From assembly GCF_003269035.1 (NCBI RefSeq), contig NZ_QLTK01000032.1, forward strand, positions 1 to 64,000: a DNA stretch of 64,000 bases, written 5' to 3'. The stretch is from Paraburkholderia bryophila. GTDB taxonomy: Bacteria; Pseudomonadota; Gammaproteobacteria; Burkholderiales; Burkholderiaceae. The notes under the pieces are model-generated. The model saw nothing but the letters and a program-made list of their open reading frames with translations, ran no database searches and was not told the origin of the DNA. Shown here piece by piece: positions 1-8,902 of this stretch; within the stretch, counting starts at the first letter, position 1, and each line of letters starts with the position of its first letter. The position numbers were made by a program, and so were the translations under genes.

Positions 1-120
1 AGTTAGGGCGAGGTTACTCGGGCACCGCCAGACGAAAGGGGCGGCAACAGACAAACCGAACCTACTGCCACCGCGCCACATCTCGACTCTACCGATTTCG
101 GGCGCCGGCGTGGTGCAGCG

Positions 121-169
121 GTCGGCCAGCATGCGACATTCGACACCAACACCCGAATCGCAGGCATTC
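121..169 (+). repeat. Copy 1 of a 49-bp dispersed intergenic repeat
   Basis: The head runs GTCGGCCAG ... ATTCGAC over 24 bp, with AATC at element positions 36-39 and a degenerate tail (GGCATTC instead of GACAATC). It lies in the 249 bases before the first gene, where I see nothing else. It matches seven other copies between 2.3 and 10.1 kb in length and orientation. Confidence 0.6.
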
Positions 170-249
170 AGATGATCTGTTCGACTCTCCGCGTTCGGTT
201 GTCGCGTCGTTTGGTTGCCACCTCTCGGTCTACAGACTCAGAAAGTCGG

Positions 250-2157
250 TCATTGATACACGATCTGCGCCGCAAGGTCACGCTTGATTGATGCAGCCAT
301 TTTCTTTAGCGCAGGGCACTCATCCGGTTGTAAATACGGAGTTCTTGACGTCAATTCAAGCGTCCGAGTCACGGTGACCGCTCTGCCTTCAAGGGCATAG
401 GAAGACGTGTAAGTACCAAACGCCGAAGTAACGCTTGCGGGTTTCGGAAGGCTCAACACCCTCATGGCGATTGGCAAATCCACTTTGGTAACCTCGCTGA
501 AATATCCACCTTTAAATAGGTACGGGGTTCTCCGTCTATCAGATCCTAACCCCTCAAAGGCGCTGGAGATATTGTTGAGGCCGCCCAACCCTCTTGGAAC
601 ACGCATGGCGCCAGGGCCGGGGAAAGGGGCGTAGTCGGGTAACTCAAACACACTCGAGAACGAGAAGGCGTTCCAGAGATCATTGACGTCACCGTGAATG
701 TAGTTTCCTGTTCCGTCCACACCGCTCGCCGTCAGCAACAATTGCGCAAACACCGATTCGGAGCCCGCAGGCAGACGAGCAAATGTTGAACGCGCAATCC
801 AGTCATATTCGCCCCGGTTTTTGACTTCGCTATTACCTCGAACTGTGCCGAGGGTGTCGAGCATGATCTCCGTCCTTACTATCACCTTGTCGGCGTCAGC
901 ATGCGCAAGTGGAAGGGTGACCACGTGACTCCGCTCATCCCCAAGGCCCGTCAGCAAAGCACGTTTACCCTCCTCGTTGAACGGAAGGACGCCGAACCGG
1001 GCCGTGCCTGCCGTCGAGTCGACGTAGACGTCAAACTCGGGAAGGTAGGTGATCACATGATTGAATACTGCCATCGGGCTAGCGGCTGAAGGCAGCCAAT
1101 AGCGGCTATCCGCGTTGACAAGTACCGTACTGCTTTTTATACCTTTCGCAGCCAACAGCGCCTGAAGGAGCGTTGTGTGGTCTTTGCAGTCGCCGTAGCG
1201 AGCGTTCAAAACGTCTTGTGCAGTATGCGGGACAACCCCGCCGAAACCGAGAAATACGGCAACGTAGCGAATGTTTCTGCTGACCCATTGATAGATGGCA
1301 TCTGCCTGGACTCGCCGGTCGGTAATTCCCTTCGTGACCTCGTTGGCCAGCTCCTGTATGTCGCGTGTAACGGCCATTTGAGTCTGCGCACGCGCGAGGT
1401 ACGCCTGCCCGACCGCCTCATAACTGGGAAACGTTGTGACCACCAGCCGCGGACTACGATCGTCGATGCTTGGCGCGTACGCTTCTCGAGGGTGCGCGGG
1501 CGCGTCCTTTATCGACCAATGCCACGTTTGTACGCCTTTGACGTCCGAGGCTACCAGTCCGCCCGGCATATCAACGACGTCCGCATACAGTTTCATTGAC
1601 GACGGCGCATTTATAGTGACGCTAGCATTCTTGATGGCTTTGTCGTTGGGAAACGTGTCATCAGCCGAAAATTGACCGGGAAACAACGGGGTGACCTGCG
1701 TCTCACGCGTGCGCATCGTGACGGTCGCGCCTGGCTCGACGCCGGGAAAGACAATCGTCTTGACAAGGTTGTCATCGAAAGTAGGTGCGTAGGCGCTCAG
1801 CGAACTCTGACGGGTGAAGATCGCACTGGGTGAAACGTCGATACGCGCTCCATCTCGCGTTGTTGTATAAGCCTCGATAACGTCGAATTTCTGAAATTCG
1901 TTGCTGTATCGAAAGGACACTTGGCCGTAGGTCCTAACTCCCTCGTCATTCTCAATGTGAATCGCCCTCGTCTGATCGTGTGTCGACGTGCCATCGCCAT
2001 TCACCGTGTAGACATTCTCATCGGACAAGACGGTCACGGGAGGAGAGTAATCACCGGCAAATGCAACCGTGCAATGCGCGGTGATTACGGCCGCGATAAG
2101 GTGCACCATGAACTGGCCATTCATTGATTTCGACCGCTCGTTTCGCGCAATCAGCAT
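250..2157 (-). CDS. Secreted DUF3857/transglutaminase-like domain protein
   Basis: This is a 635-residue protein with an N-terminal hydrophobic signal (about residues 17-34, ending VAFAG), so it is probably exported. Residues 40-240 resemble the DUF3857 beta-rich domain. Residues 270-390 form a transglutaminase-like core with an apparent Cys324 (YGDCKDHTT), His367 (FNHVI) and Asp380 (YVDSTAG) triad, so the fold could be a peptidase or transferase. The family is widespread but its substrate is unknown. The start at 2157 follows an AGAGAGAC ribosome-binding-like stretch; Met12 is an alternative. The gene stands alone, with repeat copies on both sides. Confidence 0.85.
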   Translation of the reverse strand: MLIARNERSKSMNGQFMVHLIAAVITAHCTVAFAGDYSPPVTVLSDENVYTVNGDGTSTHDQTRAIHIENDEGVRTYGQVSFRYSNEFQKFDVIEAYTTTRDGARIDVSPSAIFTRQSSLSAYAPTFDDNLVKTIVFPGVEPGATVTMRTRETQVTPLFPGQFSADDTFPNDKAIKNASVTINAPSSMKLYADVVDMPGGLVASDVKGVQTWHWSIKDAPAHPREAYAPSIDDRSPRLVVTTFPSYEAVGQAYLARAQTQMAVTRDIQELANEVTKGITDRRVQADAIYQWVSRNIRYVAVFLGFGGVVPHTAQDVLNARYGDCKDHTTLLQALLAAKGIKSSTVLVNADSRYWLPSAASPMAVFNHVITYLPEFDVYVDSTAGTARFGVLPFNEEGKRALLTGLGDERSHVVTLPLAHADADKVIVRTEIMLDTLGTVRGNSEVKNRGEYDWIARSTFARLPAGSESVFAQLLLTASGVDGTGNYIHGDVNDLWNAFSFSSVFELPDYAPFPGPGAMRVPRGLGGLNNISSAFEGLGSDRRRTPYLFKGGYFSEVTKVDLPIAMRVLSLPKPASVTSAFGTYTSSYALEGRAVTVTRTLELTSRTPYLQPDECPALKKMAASIKRDLAAQIVYQ

Positions 2158-2335
2158 GCAGATAGTCTCTCTTAAGTTATGTTTTTTCTTGCGTGGCGCC
2201 GAATCAGGAAACTACCACGATGACGGGCATGCTGCCACGGATTAGTACGCTTGCACGGCAGATTAATGAACGGCTGCTTTGTAGAGCCGTGACCGGCACT
2301 TGTGGGGCGACTTATACCTACCGCATTGGACGACA

Positions 2336-2384
2336 GTCGGCCAGAAGCAGACGGTCGACGATGAGCTCCACATCGTCGACAATC
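2336..2384 (+). repeat. Copy 2 of the 49-bp dispersed repeat
   Basis: The head is GTCGGCCAGAAGCAG then ACGGTCGAC, followed by about 15 variable bases and the tail GTCGACAATC. It sits in the 272-base gap between the transglutaminase-like gene and the GNAT gene. The rest of that gap shows no gene I can support. Confidence 0.7.
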
Positions 2385-2429
2385 TAAGGATCATCGAACA
2401 GCAAACTTCTCAGGCAAGAGTGACCCGCG

Positions 2430-2951
2430 ATGCCAGCTTCGACCCACGAGCGTAAGGCGCAGCTTTGGAAGTGCGCACTGTCCGGCAACCTCCACCCGTC
2501 AGTCCCGCTACCCGCCGGTCTGCGCAACGTACAGTCGGGAGATATATCGGCGCTCGGGCTGCTTTTCTTCGCGGCGTTCCAAGGAACGGTCGACGATGCA
2601 GGGCAGACGGAAAATCAATACACATCAAAGGCAAGGGCCATCCTTGGCGGACGGTACGGCGAATGGATCGCCCAGGCATCGTGGACCGTTGAACAGACCG
2701 AAGGACTCCAATCGGCATGCCTTGTTTGCGACTACAACCCTTATGGTGGCCCGGTCATCGCCGTCGTAGCCACCGCACCTGCAAGCAAGATGTCAGGCAG
2801 AGCAGGGACGTTGGTCGACGCTGCATTGGGTTCATTATTTGCGCTTGGTCATTCGGAATGCTGTGCGATGGTTACCAAAGGCAATGTTGCATCGGAGCGC
2901 TTATTCGAAAGCCGGGGATTTTCGCCGCATGCCGATGTTCACGGTTTGTAA
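2430..2951 (+). CDS. GNAT-family N-acetyltransferase, divergent
   Basis: This 173-residue protein ends in a recognisable GNAT C-terminal half. A degenerate acetyl-CoA loop (KMSGRAGTL) is followed by a helix and then 'KGNVASERLFESRGF', the usual beta5-alpha4 signature in which an acetylated-substrate enzyme reads N..A..LF...GF. The N-terminal half is not clearly alignable by eye, and the substrate is unknown. Base composition is lower in G+C than the rest of the window, as in its neighbours up to 3.6 kb. The next gene is a truncated GNAT, so the two may be remnants of a GNAT tandem or unrelated insertions. Confidence 0.6.
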   Translation: MPASTHERKAQLWKCALSGNLHPSVPLPAGLRNVQSGDISALGLLFFAAFQGTVDDAGQTENQYTSKARAILGGRYGEWIAQASWTVEQTEGLQSACLVCDYNPYGGPVIAVVATAPASKMSGRAGTLVDAALGSLFALGHSECCAMVTKGNVASERLFESRGFSPHADVHGL

Positions 2952-3013
2952 CGCGGAGTCCACTCCGTTTCGGCCAGTTCGGTCACTCACAGCCGACAAC
3001 CAGCGATCATCGA

Positions 3014-3277
3014 ATGAAAATACCGGAGGCAATCTACCTGCATCCGTCGCGATACGGTCAGGGTATCGGGGCGTTGCTAATAGAGCACGCGTGCCGTTCG
3101 CTTGGCGAAATAGGCTACAGGAACGTGTCGCTGTGGGTGCTAACCAGTAATTGCCGTGCGAGAACGTTTTACGAGCGTGCTGGTTTCGAAGGGGATGATC
3201 AAACCCGGCAGTTTGAGCTCGGCGGCGCTGTCCTCTGGGAAATACGCTATCAACGGCCACTGGATGGCTGCTATTAA
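3014..3277 (+). pseudogene. C-terminal remnant of a second GNAT acetyltransferase
   Basis: The 87 codons from ATG 3014 encode only the C-terminal half of a GNAT: 'IYLHPSRYGQGIGALLIEHA', where QGIGAL is the acetyl-CoA loop, then 'LWVLTSNCRARTFYERAGF'. The N-terminal strands that normally precede 'A-I-Y-L-H-P' are missing. The reading frame stays open further upstream to 2717, but that part overlaps the previous gene in another frame and does not look like GNAT sequence. I read it as a truncated gene. An alternative is a very short functional protein, which is unlikely because half the fold is absent. Confidence 0.6.
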
Positions 3278-3305
3278 GAGATGCGGCCGAACGTGCCGGG
3301 CAGCA

Positions 3306-3354
3306 GTCGGCCAGAAATTGTCGTTGGAACAGTGCTCATGAATCGGCGACAATC
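3306..3354 (+). repeat. Copy 3 of the 49-bp dispersed repeat
   Basis: GTCGGCCAGAAATTG is followed by a degraded second half of the head, then AATC at positions 36-39 and GACAATC at positions 43-49. It sits just behind the GNAT remnant, in the 299-base gap before the phospholipase D-like gene. I see no gene in the remainder of that gap. Confidence 0.65.
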
Positions 3355-3576
3355 GGACATTCCGGAAAGCTATTCTTTCAACTGCGCTGATATCCTGTCC
3401 ACCGAGTGCTTAAAATGCAGCCCGATTCGCGCCACTCTTGTCCACGGTAACTATCTCGCGCTTGCCGTTCCGTTCACCTTCTCGAAGTAACAAGCGAACT
3501 AACTAACCGCGCTACCGCGTCAAAGCCCTCCAGACCGTCAGGGACCCAGGGCCCGAGACACATCGAACGCCACATC

Positions 3577-5001
3577 ATGACCATAACGAGAAGGCTAGCG
3601 CTCATTCTGGCATGCGTGTTCGCTTCTTCTCAGCACGGCCACGCGCAATGTGTCGACCTGGTCGCCAGTCTTGACGACGGTCAGTTGATGCAGTCGCGGA
3701 TTGCGCTGGTCGACCGTGCCACGCCTACCGAGCAGATTCGCATCCTCGCCTACATCTTCGAAATCGATCAGACCGGCGGCCTGCTGTTGCGTCATCTGGT
3801 CGAAGCCGCGCGCCGAGGCGTGCCGGTCAAGCTGCTGATCGACGGCATCGGCCCAGAGCCGCACTTTCCGTTGGAGGACGAGTTCATCGTCGCCCTGCAC
3901 GAGGTGGCGCCCGGCATCGAACTCCGAATCTTCCATCCACGATCCGATCTCGTCGAGATTTCGCATCGCATGCACGACAAGCTGTTCCTGGTTGGCAACA
4001 CGGCCGTGATCGGCAGTACCTCGATCTGGGATGCGAGCTTCCTCAACTGGCTCAGCGAGCGCGATCTGATGGTGGCGGGCGACGCCGGCCAGGATGCTTC
4101 CTCCCTGCACGCCATGTCCCAGCATTTCGCCTTGTTCTGGAATAGCCCGGAAGTGGTTCGCCCTGAGCCGGAAAAATTCCTCGACGTCGAAACTCCTTAT
4201 CGCGTCTCGCAGGGTTCTGCGACGCTGGACCCGGCGCGCATCCATTATTGGCGCGAATGGCTGCGGGCTCCGCTCGACACTTCAGCGCGGGCGACGGACC
4301 CGGCCGTTACCGATAGGCCATCTGCCTCCGATACGCCCAATGATCCTGCCGTTCCGCCCGCTTCCGGGGCGGATTTTGATCCTGCCTGGATGCCGATCGC
4401 CTGCGAGCGCCTGCGCTATGTCCACGACTGGCCCGACAAGCGCTGGCCAGGCACGTTGCAGGACATGCTGCAAGCGTTCGATACGGCGCAGCACGAGATC
4501 CTGATCATCAATCCCTACCTGATCCTGGTACCGGAACTGCGCGAGGCGCTTGAGCGCAAGCGGCGCGAAGGTGTCCACGTGATCCTGGTGAGCGCCTCGC
4601 TGGCGAGCATCACACAGGAATTCCCCGCAGTCGGGCGCGCCTATGCCAACGATCTGCCCGGCCTGGTGAATGCCGGGATCGATGTGCGCGAATATTCCGA
4701 CCGGGAGAACCGCATGATGCACGCCAAGCTGGTCCTTATCGACGGCCATCGATATTATCTCGGCAGTTTCAATTTCGATTCGCTGTCGGCACACTTGAAT
4801 ACCGAAAACGGTCTGTGGATAGATATCCCTGAGGACGGGCTCGATCCCTTGCAAGACAGCGTGGCGTACTTCCTGCACAACTCAAGTTCGGTGAGCGACG
4901 CCAATGGCCGCCTTCTGGCGGATCCCGATGCGCGCTGCCGGGCCGCCGGCTGCGGCGGTGCCTGGCGGTGGGTGACAATGCTGATCAGGAGCTTCCTCTG
5001 A
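3577..5001 (+). CDS. Secreted phospholipase D-like (HKD) protein
   Basis: This 474-residue protein belongs to the PLD/cardiolipin-synthase superfamily. It starts with a signal peptide (MTITRRLALILACVFASS, probable cleavage after GHA) and has two HKD half-sites. The second, HAKLVLID (His382, Lys384, Asp389) followed by GSFNFD, is canonical. The first, HDKLFLVG (His133, Lys135), carries Gly140 where Asp is expected, followed by GSTSIWD. A low-complexity, Asp/Pro-rich linker (about residues 235-265) separates the halves. The family hydrolyses or transfers phosphodiesters through the two His residues, so activity is possible but the phospholipid substrate is not shown. It stands alone between repeat copies. 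Confidence 0.8.
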   Translation: MTITRRLALILACVFASSQHGHAQCVDLVASLDDGQLMQSRIALVDRATPTEQIRILAYIFEIDQTGGLLLRHLVEAARRGVPVKLLIDGIGPEPHFPLEDEFIVALHEVAPGIELRIFHPRSDLVEISHRMHDKLFLVGNTAVIGSTSIWDASFLNWLSERDLMVAGDAGQDASSLHAMSQHFALFWNSPEVVRPEPEKFLDVETPYRVSQGSATLDPARIHYWREWLRAPLDTSARATDPAVTDRPSASDTPNDPAVPPASGADFDPAWMPIACERLRYVHDWPDKRWPGTLQDMLQAFDTAQHEILIINPYLILVPELREALERKRREGVHVILVSASLASITQEFPAVGRAYANDLPGLVNAGIDVREYSDRENRMMHAKLVLIDGHRYYLGSFNFDSLSAHLNTENGLWIDIPEDGLDPLQDSVAYFLHNSSSVSDANGRLLADPDARCRAAGCGGAWRWVTMLIRSFL

Positions 5002-5068
5002 GCGCGGCGTGCCTATCGCTAAACTACGTGGCCAATTCGGGTCGCCGTCCGCGCCGTGTCGCGCAGTA

Positions 5069-5117
5069 GTCGGCCAGGAACAGCCACTCGAGGCCCCCAA
5101 TCGGATCGTTAACAATC
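5069..5117 (+). repeat. Copy 4 of the 49-bp dispersed repeat
   Basis: GTCGGCCAGGAACAG is followed by CCACTCGAG, then GATC near position 36 and AACAATC at positions 43-49. It lies in the 321-base gap between the phospholipase D-like gene and the MerR fusion gene. The rest of that gap holds the MerR-type promoter at 5269-5299 and no credible coding sequence. Confidence 0.65.
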
Positions 5118-5268
5118 AGCCCCTCCGAACACCGCGAAGCAGAAAATCCGAATCAGATTCGAGAATTGCCCCTGCCGTTCTGGAGCGCCCTCAACCCCGA
5201 AGGCTTAATCGCAAGTATCGAATCCGACTTGCCGAAATCGCTTCCAAACGCAAACGCATCGATTTCAC

Positions 5269-5299
5269 TTGCACCTGACGCTACGTCAGCTTCTAAGGT
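5269..5299 (+). promoter_or_regulatory. MerR-type promoter with operator in a 19-bp spacer
   Basis: A -35 element TTGCAC (5269-5274) and a -10 element TAAGGT (5294-5299) are separated by exactly 19 bp. The spacer contains the perfect inverted repeat CTGACGCTACGTCAG (5275-5289). An over-long 19-bp spacer filled by a dyad is the hallmark of promoters twisted open by MerR-family activators. The predicted transcript start near 5306 precedes TAGGAAAG and the ATG at 5323, so the gene is probably autoregulated. Confidence 0.85.
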
Positions 5300-5322
5300 T
5301 GACACCGACGACTAGGAAAGTA

Positions 5323-7215
5323 ATGCGATTGAAAATCGGCGAACTGGCGAAAAAGGCGGGGTTGAGTGTCCGGGCCCTGCATCACTACGACGCAATCGGG
5401 CTACTGTCGCCGTCGCAGCGCACCGACGGTGGCGCACGCCTGTATGGACGAGACGATTTGATCCGGCTGCATCGTATCGAGGCGTTGAAGCGGTTCGGTT
5501 ATTCGCTGCCGGACATCAAGGCTAACCTCGATGATCAACGGGCCGGCGTTCCGCTGCAGTTTCTGCAGCGCCAGATCACGGAGCTCAACGCGCAGGCATC
5601 GCGCGCGCAGCGTCTCAGTCGTCACTTGCAATACATCGTGGACACGATCGCCGCCGACTGCGAGATCGCGGCGCCCGACTGGCTGAACGCTCTGGAGCTG
5701 ATGAACATGTACCAAAAGCATCTTGATGACGATGAACTCGATGGGCTGCTGGCATCCGGGACGGATACGATGCCGCCGACGGATCCTTCGTGGACCGGGC
5801 TCGTCGACGAGGTCCGCGTTGCCGTGCAGCAGGCACTGCCGACCGTAAGCGATGCCGCCCAGGCACTGGCCTGGCGCTGGATCCGGCTCGTGATCCGATT
5901 GACGCGCAACGACCCGGCGCTCGCGACCAAGCTGACGATGCTGCAACTCGGCGAGCCGCGCGCCCAGCAAATTGTCGGCATTACGGCGGAGATGCTGGCA
6001 TGGATCGACGCAGCGTTTACGCACGCGCGCTGCGAGCTGTTCGCCAGATACCTCAGCCCGGCGCAGGCTGACGAGGTACGGCGTCGCCAGTTCGCTACCG
6101 CGAAAAATCAAGCATGGCCGGCGCTCGTAATCGAACTGAGGGCACAGATGGAAGCGGGCGTCGACGCCAGTGCCGCGCCGGTGCAAGCGATCGTCAAGCG
6201 CTGGCAGCAACTGTTTCCCGACAGCTTTTGCGGAGATGACGCGGTCCTCGAGGCACGCGTGCGCGATGCCTTGATGCGCGAACCGGATCTGCAACTCGGC
6301 GTCGGCCTCGACGATTCGCTATTGGCCTATCTGCACAAGGCACATATCGTCGGCCACGACATGACACCGGTCGACGCCGGACCCAAGCCGAGCGCGCTGA
6401 TGGTGGCGACGCAGCGGGCCGCGCATCAACTGCTTGATCGGCCGTTGGTGCTTGACGATCCAGTTGCACTGACCGTCCTCGGCCCGGCCGAAGCGCAGGC
6501 ATTGCGTGACAACATCGACAGGTTCCGTCATCCGACGTCCGTAGGGATGCGCAGCTCGGTGATCGTACGTAGCCGGCTTGCCGACGACGTGTGGGCCGAG
6601 GCTGTCGAACGCGGCATTCGCCAGTATGTGGTTCTCGGCGCGGGACTCGATACCGCCGCGTACCGGCATCCCGATACGCCGGCTCGTATCTTCGAGGTCG
6701 ATCTGCCGGCGACGCAGGAGTGGAAGCAGACCCGCCTGCGCGAAGCAGGCATTGCGGTGCCGCCCTCGCTGCATTTCGTGCCGGTCGACTTCGAGCGAGT
6801 CGGTCTTGCAGAGGGGTTGGCGCGTGCCGGTTTCGATGCTACGGCACCGGCCATTTTCAGTTGGCTCGGTGTGACGATGTATCTCGACGAGGCTGCGGTC
6901 GTTGACACCTTGCGCTTCATTGCCGGCTGCGCGAAAGGCAGCGCGGTCCTGTTCGAATACGTGATGCCGCTTTCGAGCTTGCCGCCGATCATGCGTATCG
7001 CGATGGAGCAGTTGACGGCACAATTCGCGGAGCGCGGCGAGCCGTGGAAGAGCTTCTTTGAACCGGACGTCCTGGCCGGGATATTGATCACACTGGGCTT
7101 CAGCCATAGCAACACGTGGACTCCGGACGAGTTGAACCAGCGTTATCTCGCGAACCGCGCCGACGGACTGCATATCGGTGCGACTCCTGCACGCATGGTT
7201 CTGGCAACGGTTTGA
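5323..7215 (+). CDS. MerR regulator-TipAS-SAM methyltransferase fusion
   Basis: This 630-residue protein has three parts. Residues 1-110 are a MerR winged helix (MRLKIGELAKKAGLSVRALHHYD) and dimerisation coil. Residues about 130-350 resemble the TipAS effector-binding domain. Residues about 385-630 form a class I methyltransferase of the leucine-carboxyl-methyltransferase-like group, with a SAM motif VVLGAGLDTAAYR near residue 435 and later FEVDLP and SWLGVTMYLD. I chose ATG 5323 because the longer frame would begin inside the -35 element, and TAGGAAAG precedes it. A plausible role is ligand-responsive activation coupled to methylation of the ligand, for example a xenobiotic or antibiotic. 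That coupling is inference. Confidence 0.85.
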   Translation: MRLKIGELAKKAGLSVRALHHYDAIGLLSPSQRTDGGARLYGRDDLIRLHRIEALKRFGYSLPDIKANLDDQRAGVPLQFLQRQITELNAQASRAQRLSRHLQYIVDTIAADCEIAAPDWLNALELMNMYQKHLDDDELDGLLASGTDTMPPTDPSWTGLVDEVRVAVQQALPTVSDAAQALAWRWIRLVIRLTRNDPALATKLTMLQLGEPRAQQIVGITAEMLAWIDAAFTHARCELFARYLSPAQADEVRRRQFATAKNQAWPALVIELRAQMEAGVDASAAPVQAIVKRWQQLFPDSFCGDDAVLEARVRDALMREPDLQLGVGLDDSLLAYLHKAHIVGHDMTPVDAGPKPSALMVATQRAAHQLLDRPLVLDDPVALTVLGPAEAQALRDNIDRFRHPTSVGMRSSVIVRSRLADDVWAEAVERGIRQYVVLGAGLDTAAYRHPDTPARIFEVDLPATQEWKQTRLREAGIAVPPSLHFVPVDFERVGLAEGLARAGFDATAPAIFSWLGVTMYLDEAAVVDTLRFIAGCAKGSAVLFEYVMPLSSLPPIMRIAMEQLTAQFAERGEPWKSFFEPDVLAGILITLGFSHSNTWTPDELNQRYLANRADGLHIGATPARMVLATV

Positions 7216-7875
7216 AAGCGCTTCGCGGGCGGCGCGATCCATGCCTCGATCCAGGTCTGCCTGACTTGCGCTTCGAGCGCGTGTCGATCTCCGACGTCTA
7301 GTGCGGGGAACATCGAATGGCGGTGGAGAGGCGTGTGCTGCCGATCGCAGCCCTATGAGGTTCGGCGCGCATATGCCGTCAGCATAAAACAGTAACCGGC
7401 CAGGAAAGGACGTTCGACCTATCTGCACAAATCCCTGACAATTTTGCGACTTCACATGCCGGATACATAGCCATGAAATGTTGGATATGTGGGCGGTCAC
7501 TTGATCAGCCCCACGATCATCTTGTCGATGAACTGCGGCGGCGACTGCTGGGGTTGCATCGGTGAGATTGAGGCCGCTCTGGGCAACGTGGCATCGATTG
7601 AGCAGGTCCGGACAGCACACGTTCGCGAACTTCGCCCAGAATGGACAGGCCGGGATAAGTAGCCGCCGCCAGCCGCTCGCTAAGTCGTTGTCGGTCACCT
7701 TCGGTCAATCTGCATGCCATAACGGATCCATATCTCCATCAGCTTGGCGACACAGCCCGTTGTAGAGGTTCGTGTGGAATGGCCGTTGTCGAACAAGGCC
7801 CATTGGCCGCTACGGGGCGCCTGCTGCCGAATCGCAGTCGGCCTTGCAGGCGGCACCCGACATTCGTCGAAACCG
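7216..7875. other. 660-base gap without a supported gene
   Basis: The gap holds repeat copy 5 (7395-7443). A possible opposite-strand half copy lies at 7785-7806 (GGCCA, ten bases, then TTCGAC when read on the minus strand). A minus-strand open stretch at 7517-7720 and a short frame ending at 7499 look like decayed coding sequence but match no family I recognise. No convincing promoter or terminator is visible. Confidence 0.5.
7395..7443 (+). repeat. Copy 5 of the 49-bp dispersed repeat
   Basis: ACCGGCCAGGAAAGG is followed by ACGTTCGAC, AATC at positions 36-39 and GACAATT at positions 43-49. It lies 180 bases behind the MerR fusion gene. It is one of the copies with the best-preserved head and tail. 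Confidence 0.75.
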
Positions 7876-8496
7876 TCAAAGTTTTGCAGGGCTTGACTGC
7901 TGCGCGGTTGTCGGCATTTCCGGCGTGACAGGCTGATTGCGTGTCCAATTGATAAATCCATTGAGCATCGGGTGAAACAGCGGGTCATCCAGTCCTGCCA
8001 TGTTGAACGCGTTCATGTCGATCAGCAGAACGGTCTTCCCGGTGCTGGCATCTGTCGCTTTCAGCGTTCCCTCGAAGTTGTAGCCACCCTTGAACACGGC
8101 ATTGGGTTCGACGATCAGGAAAGGTCCGATCTCTTTACTAAGGTTATTAAGTCCAACAAGATCAGACACACTCGGTACCTTGCTGCCGAGGTTGCGTTCA
8201 ATAACGATTGCCTGCAAGTCATCTTTCGTCACAATCTTCTTGAAGGTGTGCATTTCTTTAAAAGCCGCAACAAAAAAGTCTACGAAACGCGGGTTCGGAG
8301 TTTCCGCGTTGACCTTCAGATAGACCATTTCGGTGTAAGCCGGGTCAAACTTCTCCGCTACGCGGACGTCAGCGGGTTTGAGTACGGTGTGGGTTGCATA
8401 AAGGCCCGATGTGGGGTCCGGCTTTTCGACATGCAGGGTCGAGTTGCAACCTGCGAGCAGGCCGGCAAAGATCAGTGCAAATGCGATACGAACCAT
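7876..8496 (-). CDS. Predicted outer-envelope lipoprotein of unknown function
   Basis: This 206-residue protein begins MVRIAFALIFAGLLAGCNS, a type II signal with lipobox LAGC, so it should be lipidated at Cys17 and anchored in the envelope. I set the start at 8496, not 8544, because GAGGAA lies just before this ATG and the signal peptide then begins correctly. The mature part has no repeats or motifs I recognise. It contains alternating alpha/beta-like segments (for example 'FLIVEPNAVFKGGYNFEGTLKATDASTGKTVLLIDM') that resemble small lipoproteins reporting on envelope status. No operon partner is adjacent, and the function is unknown. Confidence 0.7.
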   Translation of the reverse strand: MVRIAFALIFAGLLAGCNSTLHVEKPDPTSGLYATHTVLKPADVRVAEKFDPAYTEMVYLKVNAETPNPRFVDFFVAAFKEMHTFKKIVTKDDLQAIVIERNLGSKVPSVSDLVGLNNLSKEIGPFLIVEPNAVFKGGYNFEGTLKATDASTGKTVLLIDMNAFNMAGLDDPLFHPMLNGFINWTRNQPVTPEMPTTAQQSSPAKL

Positions 8497-8902
8497 AAAT
8501 TCCTCAGGTTGATTGTGTAATTGCCACCTATATCGGCATGGCAAATGAAACCTTGAGCCTTGCGAAGCAAATCTGGTTGCATTTCATTCGGGGGATGCAA
8601 GTCTGCTTTGTTTCGAATTTCATTGATATCCTTCAAACTCGAGATCCCAACAGTCCGTACCGTTTGCATGAGGTCGTGATTGCGCCCAGAGGGGTTACTC
8701 TTTCGGCCAGTCCCAGCTAACGGCTGTTCGAGGTCGCGTGCCACCGATCGCGGCCGTGCGACGGCCAGACTCAGTATGCTCATTGGATAAGGTAGTACCC
8801 GGCCACTGTCGGCCGTTCGACTCCGATGCGCAATCGTCGACAATCACGCATAACACATGCGCGATCGGGCGCCCACACAACTCCTATCGCCTCGTTATCA
8901 AC
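8497..8902. other. 406-base intergenic stretch
   Basis: It carries the upstream region of the minus-strand lipoprotein gene, repeat copy 6 (8798-8845) and a degenerate, expanded copy near 8703 (TCGGCCAG ... TTCGAG with seven extra bases). No coding sequence with credible composition was found. Confidence 0.5.
8798..8845 (+). repeat. Copy 6 of the 49-bp dispersed repeat (48 bp)
   Basis: CCCGGCCACTGTCGG is followed by CCGTTCGAC, AATC at positions 35-38 and GACAATC at the end. It is one base shorter than the other copies. It is the only copy placed shortly upstream of a plus-strand gene (start 8903). Confidence 0.65.

Noticed and set aside
2193..2387. 64-residue plus-strand frame
   Set aside because: It runs through repeat copy 2 and has no signal, domain or ribosome-binding site.
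7499..7720. Possible decayed minus-strand gene (start MACRLTEGDRQRL..., end ...PPQFIDKMIVGLIK in another frame)
   Set aside because: Only short pieces in different frames; no family recognised, so it is recorded in the gap entry but not called as a gene.
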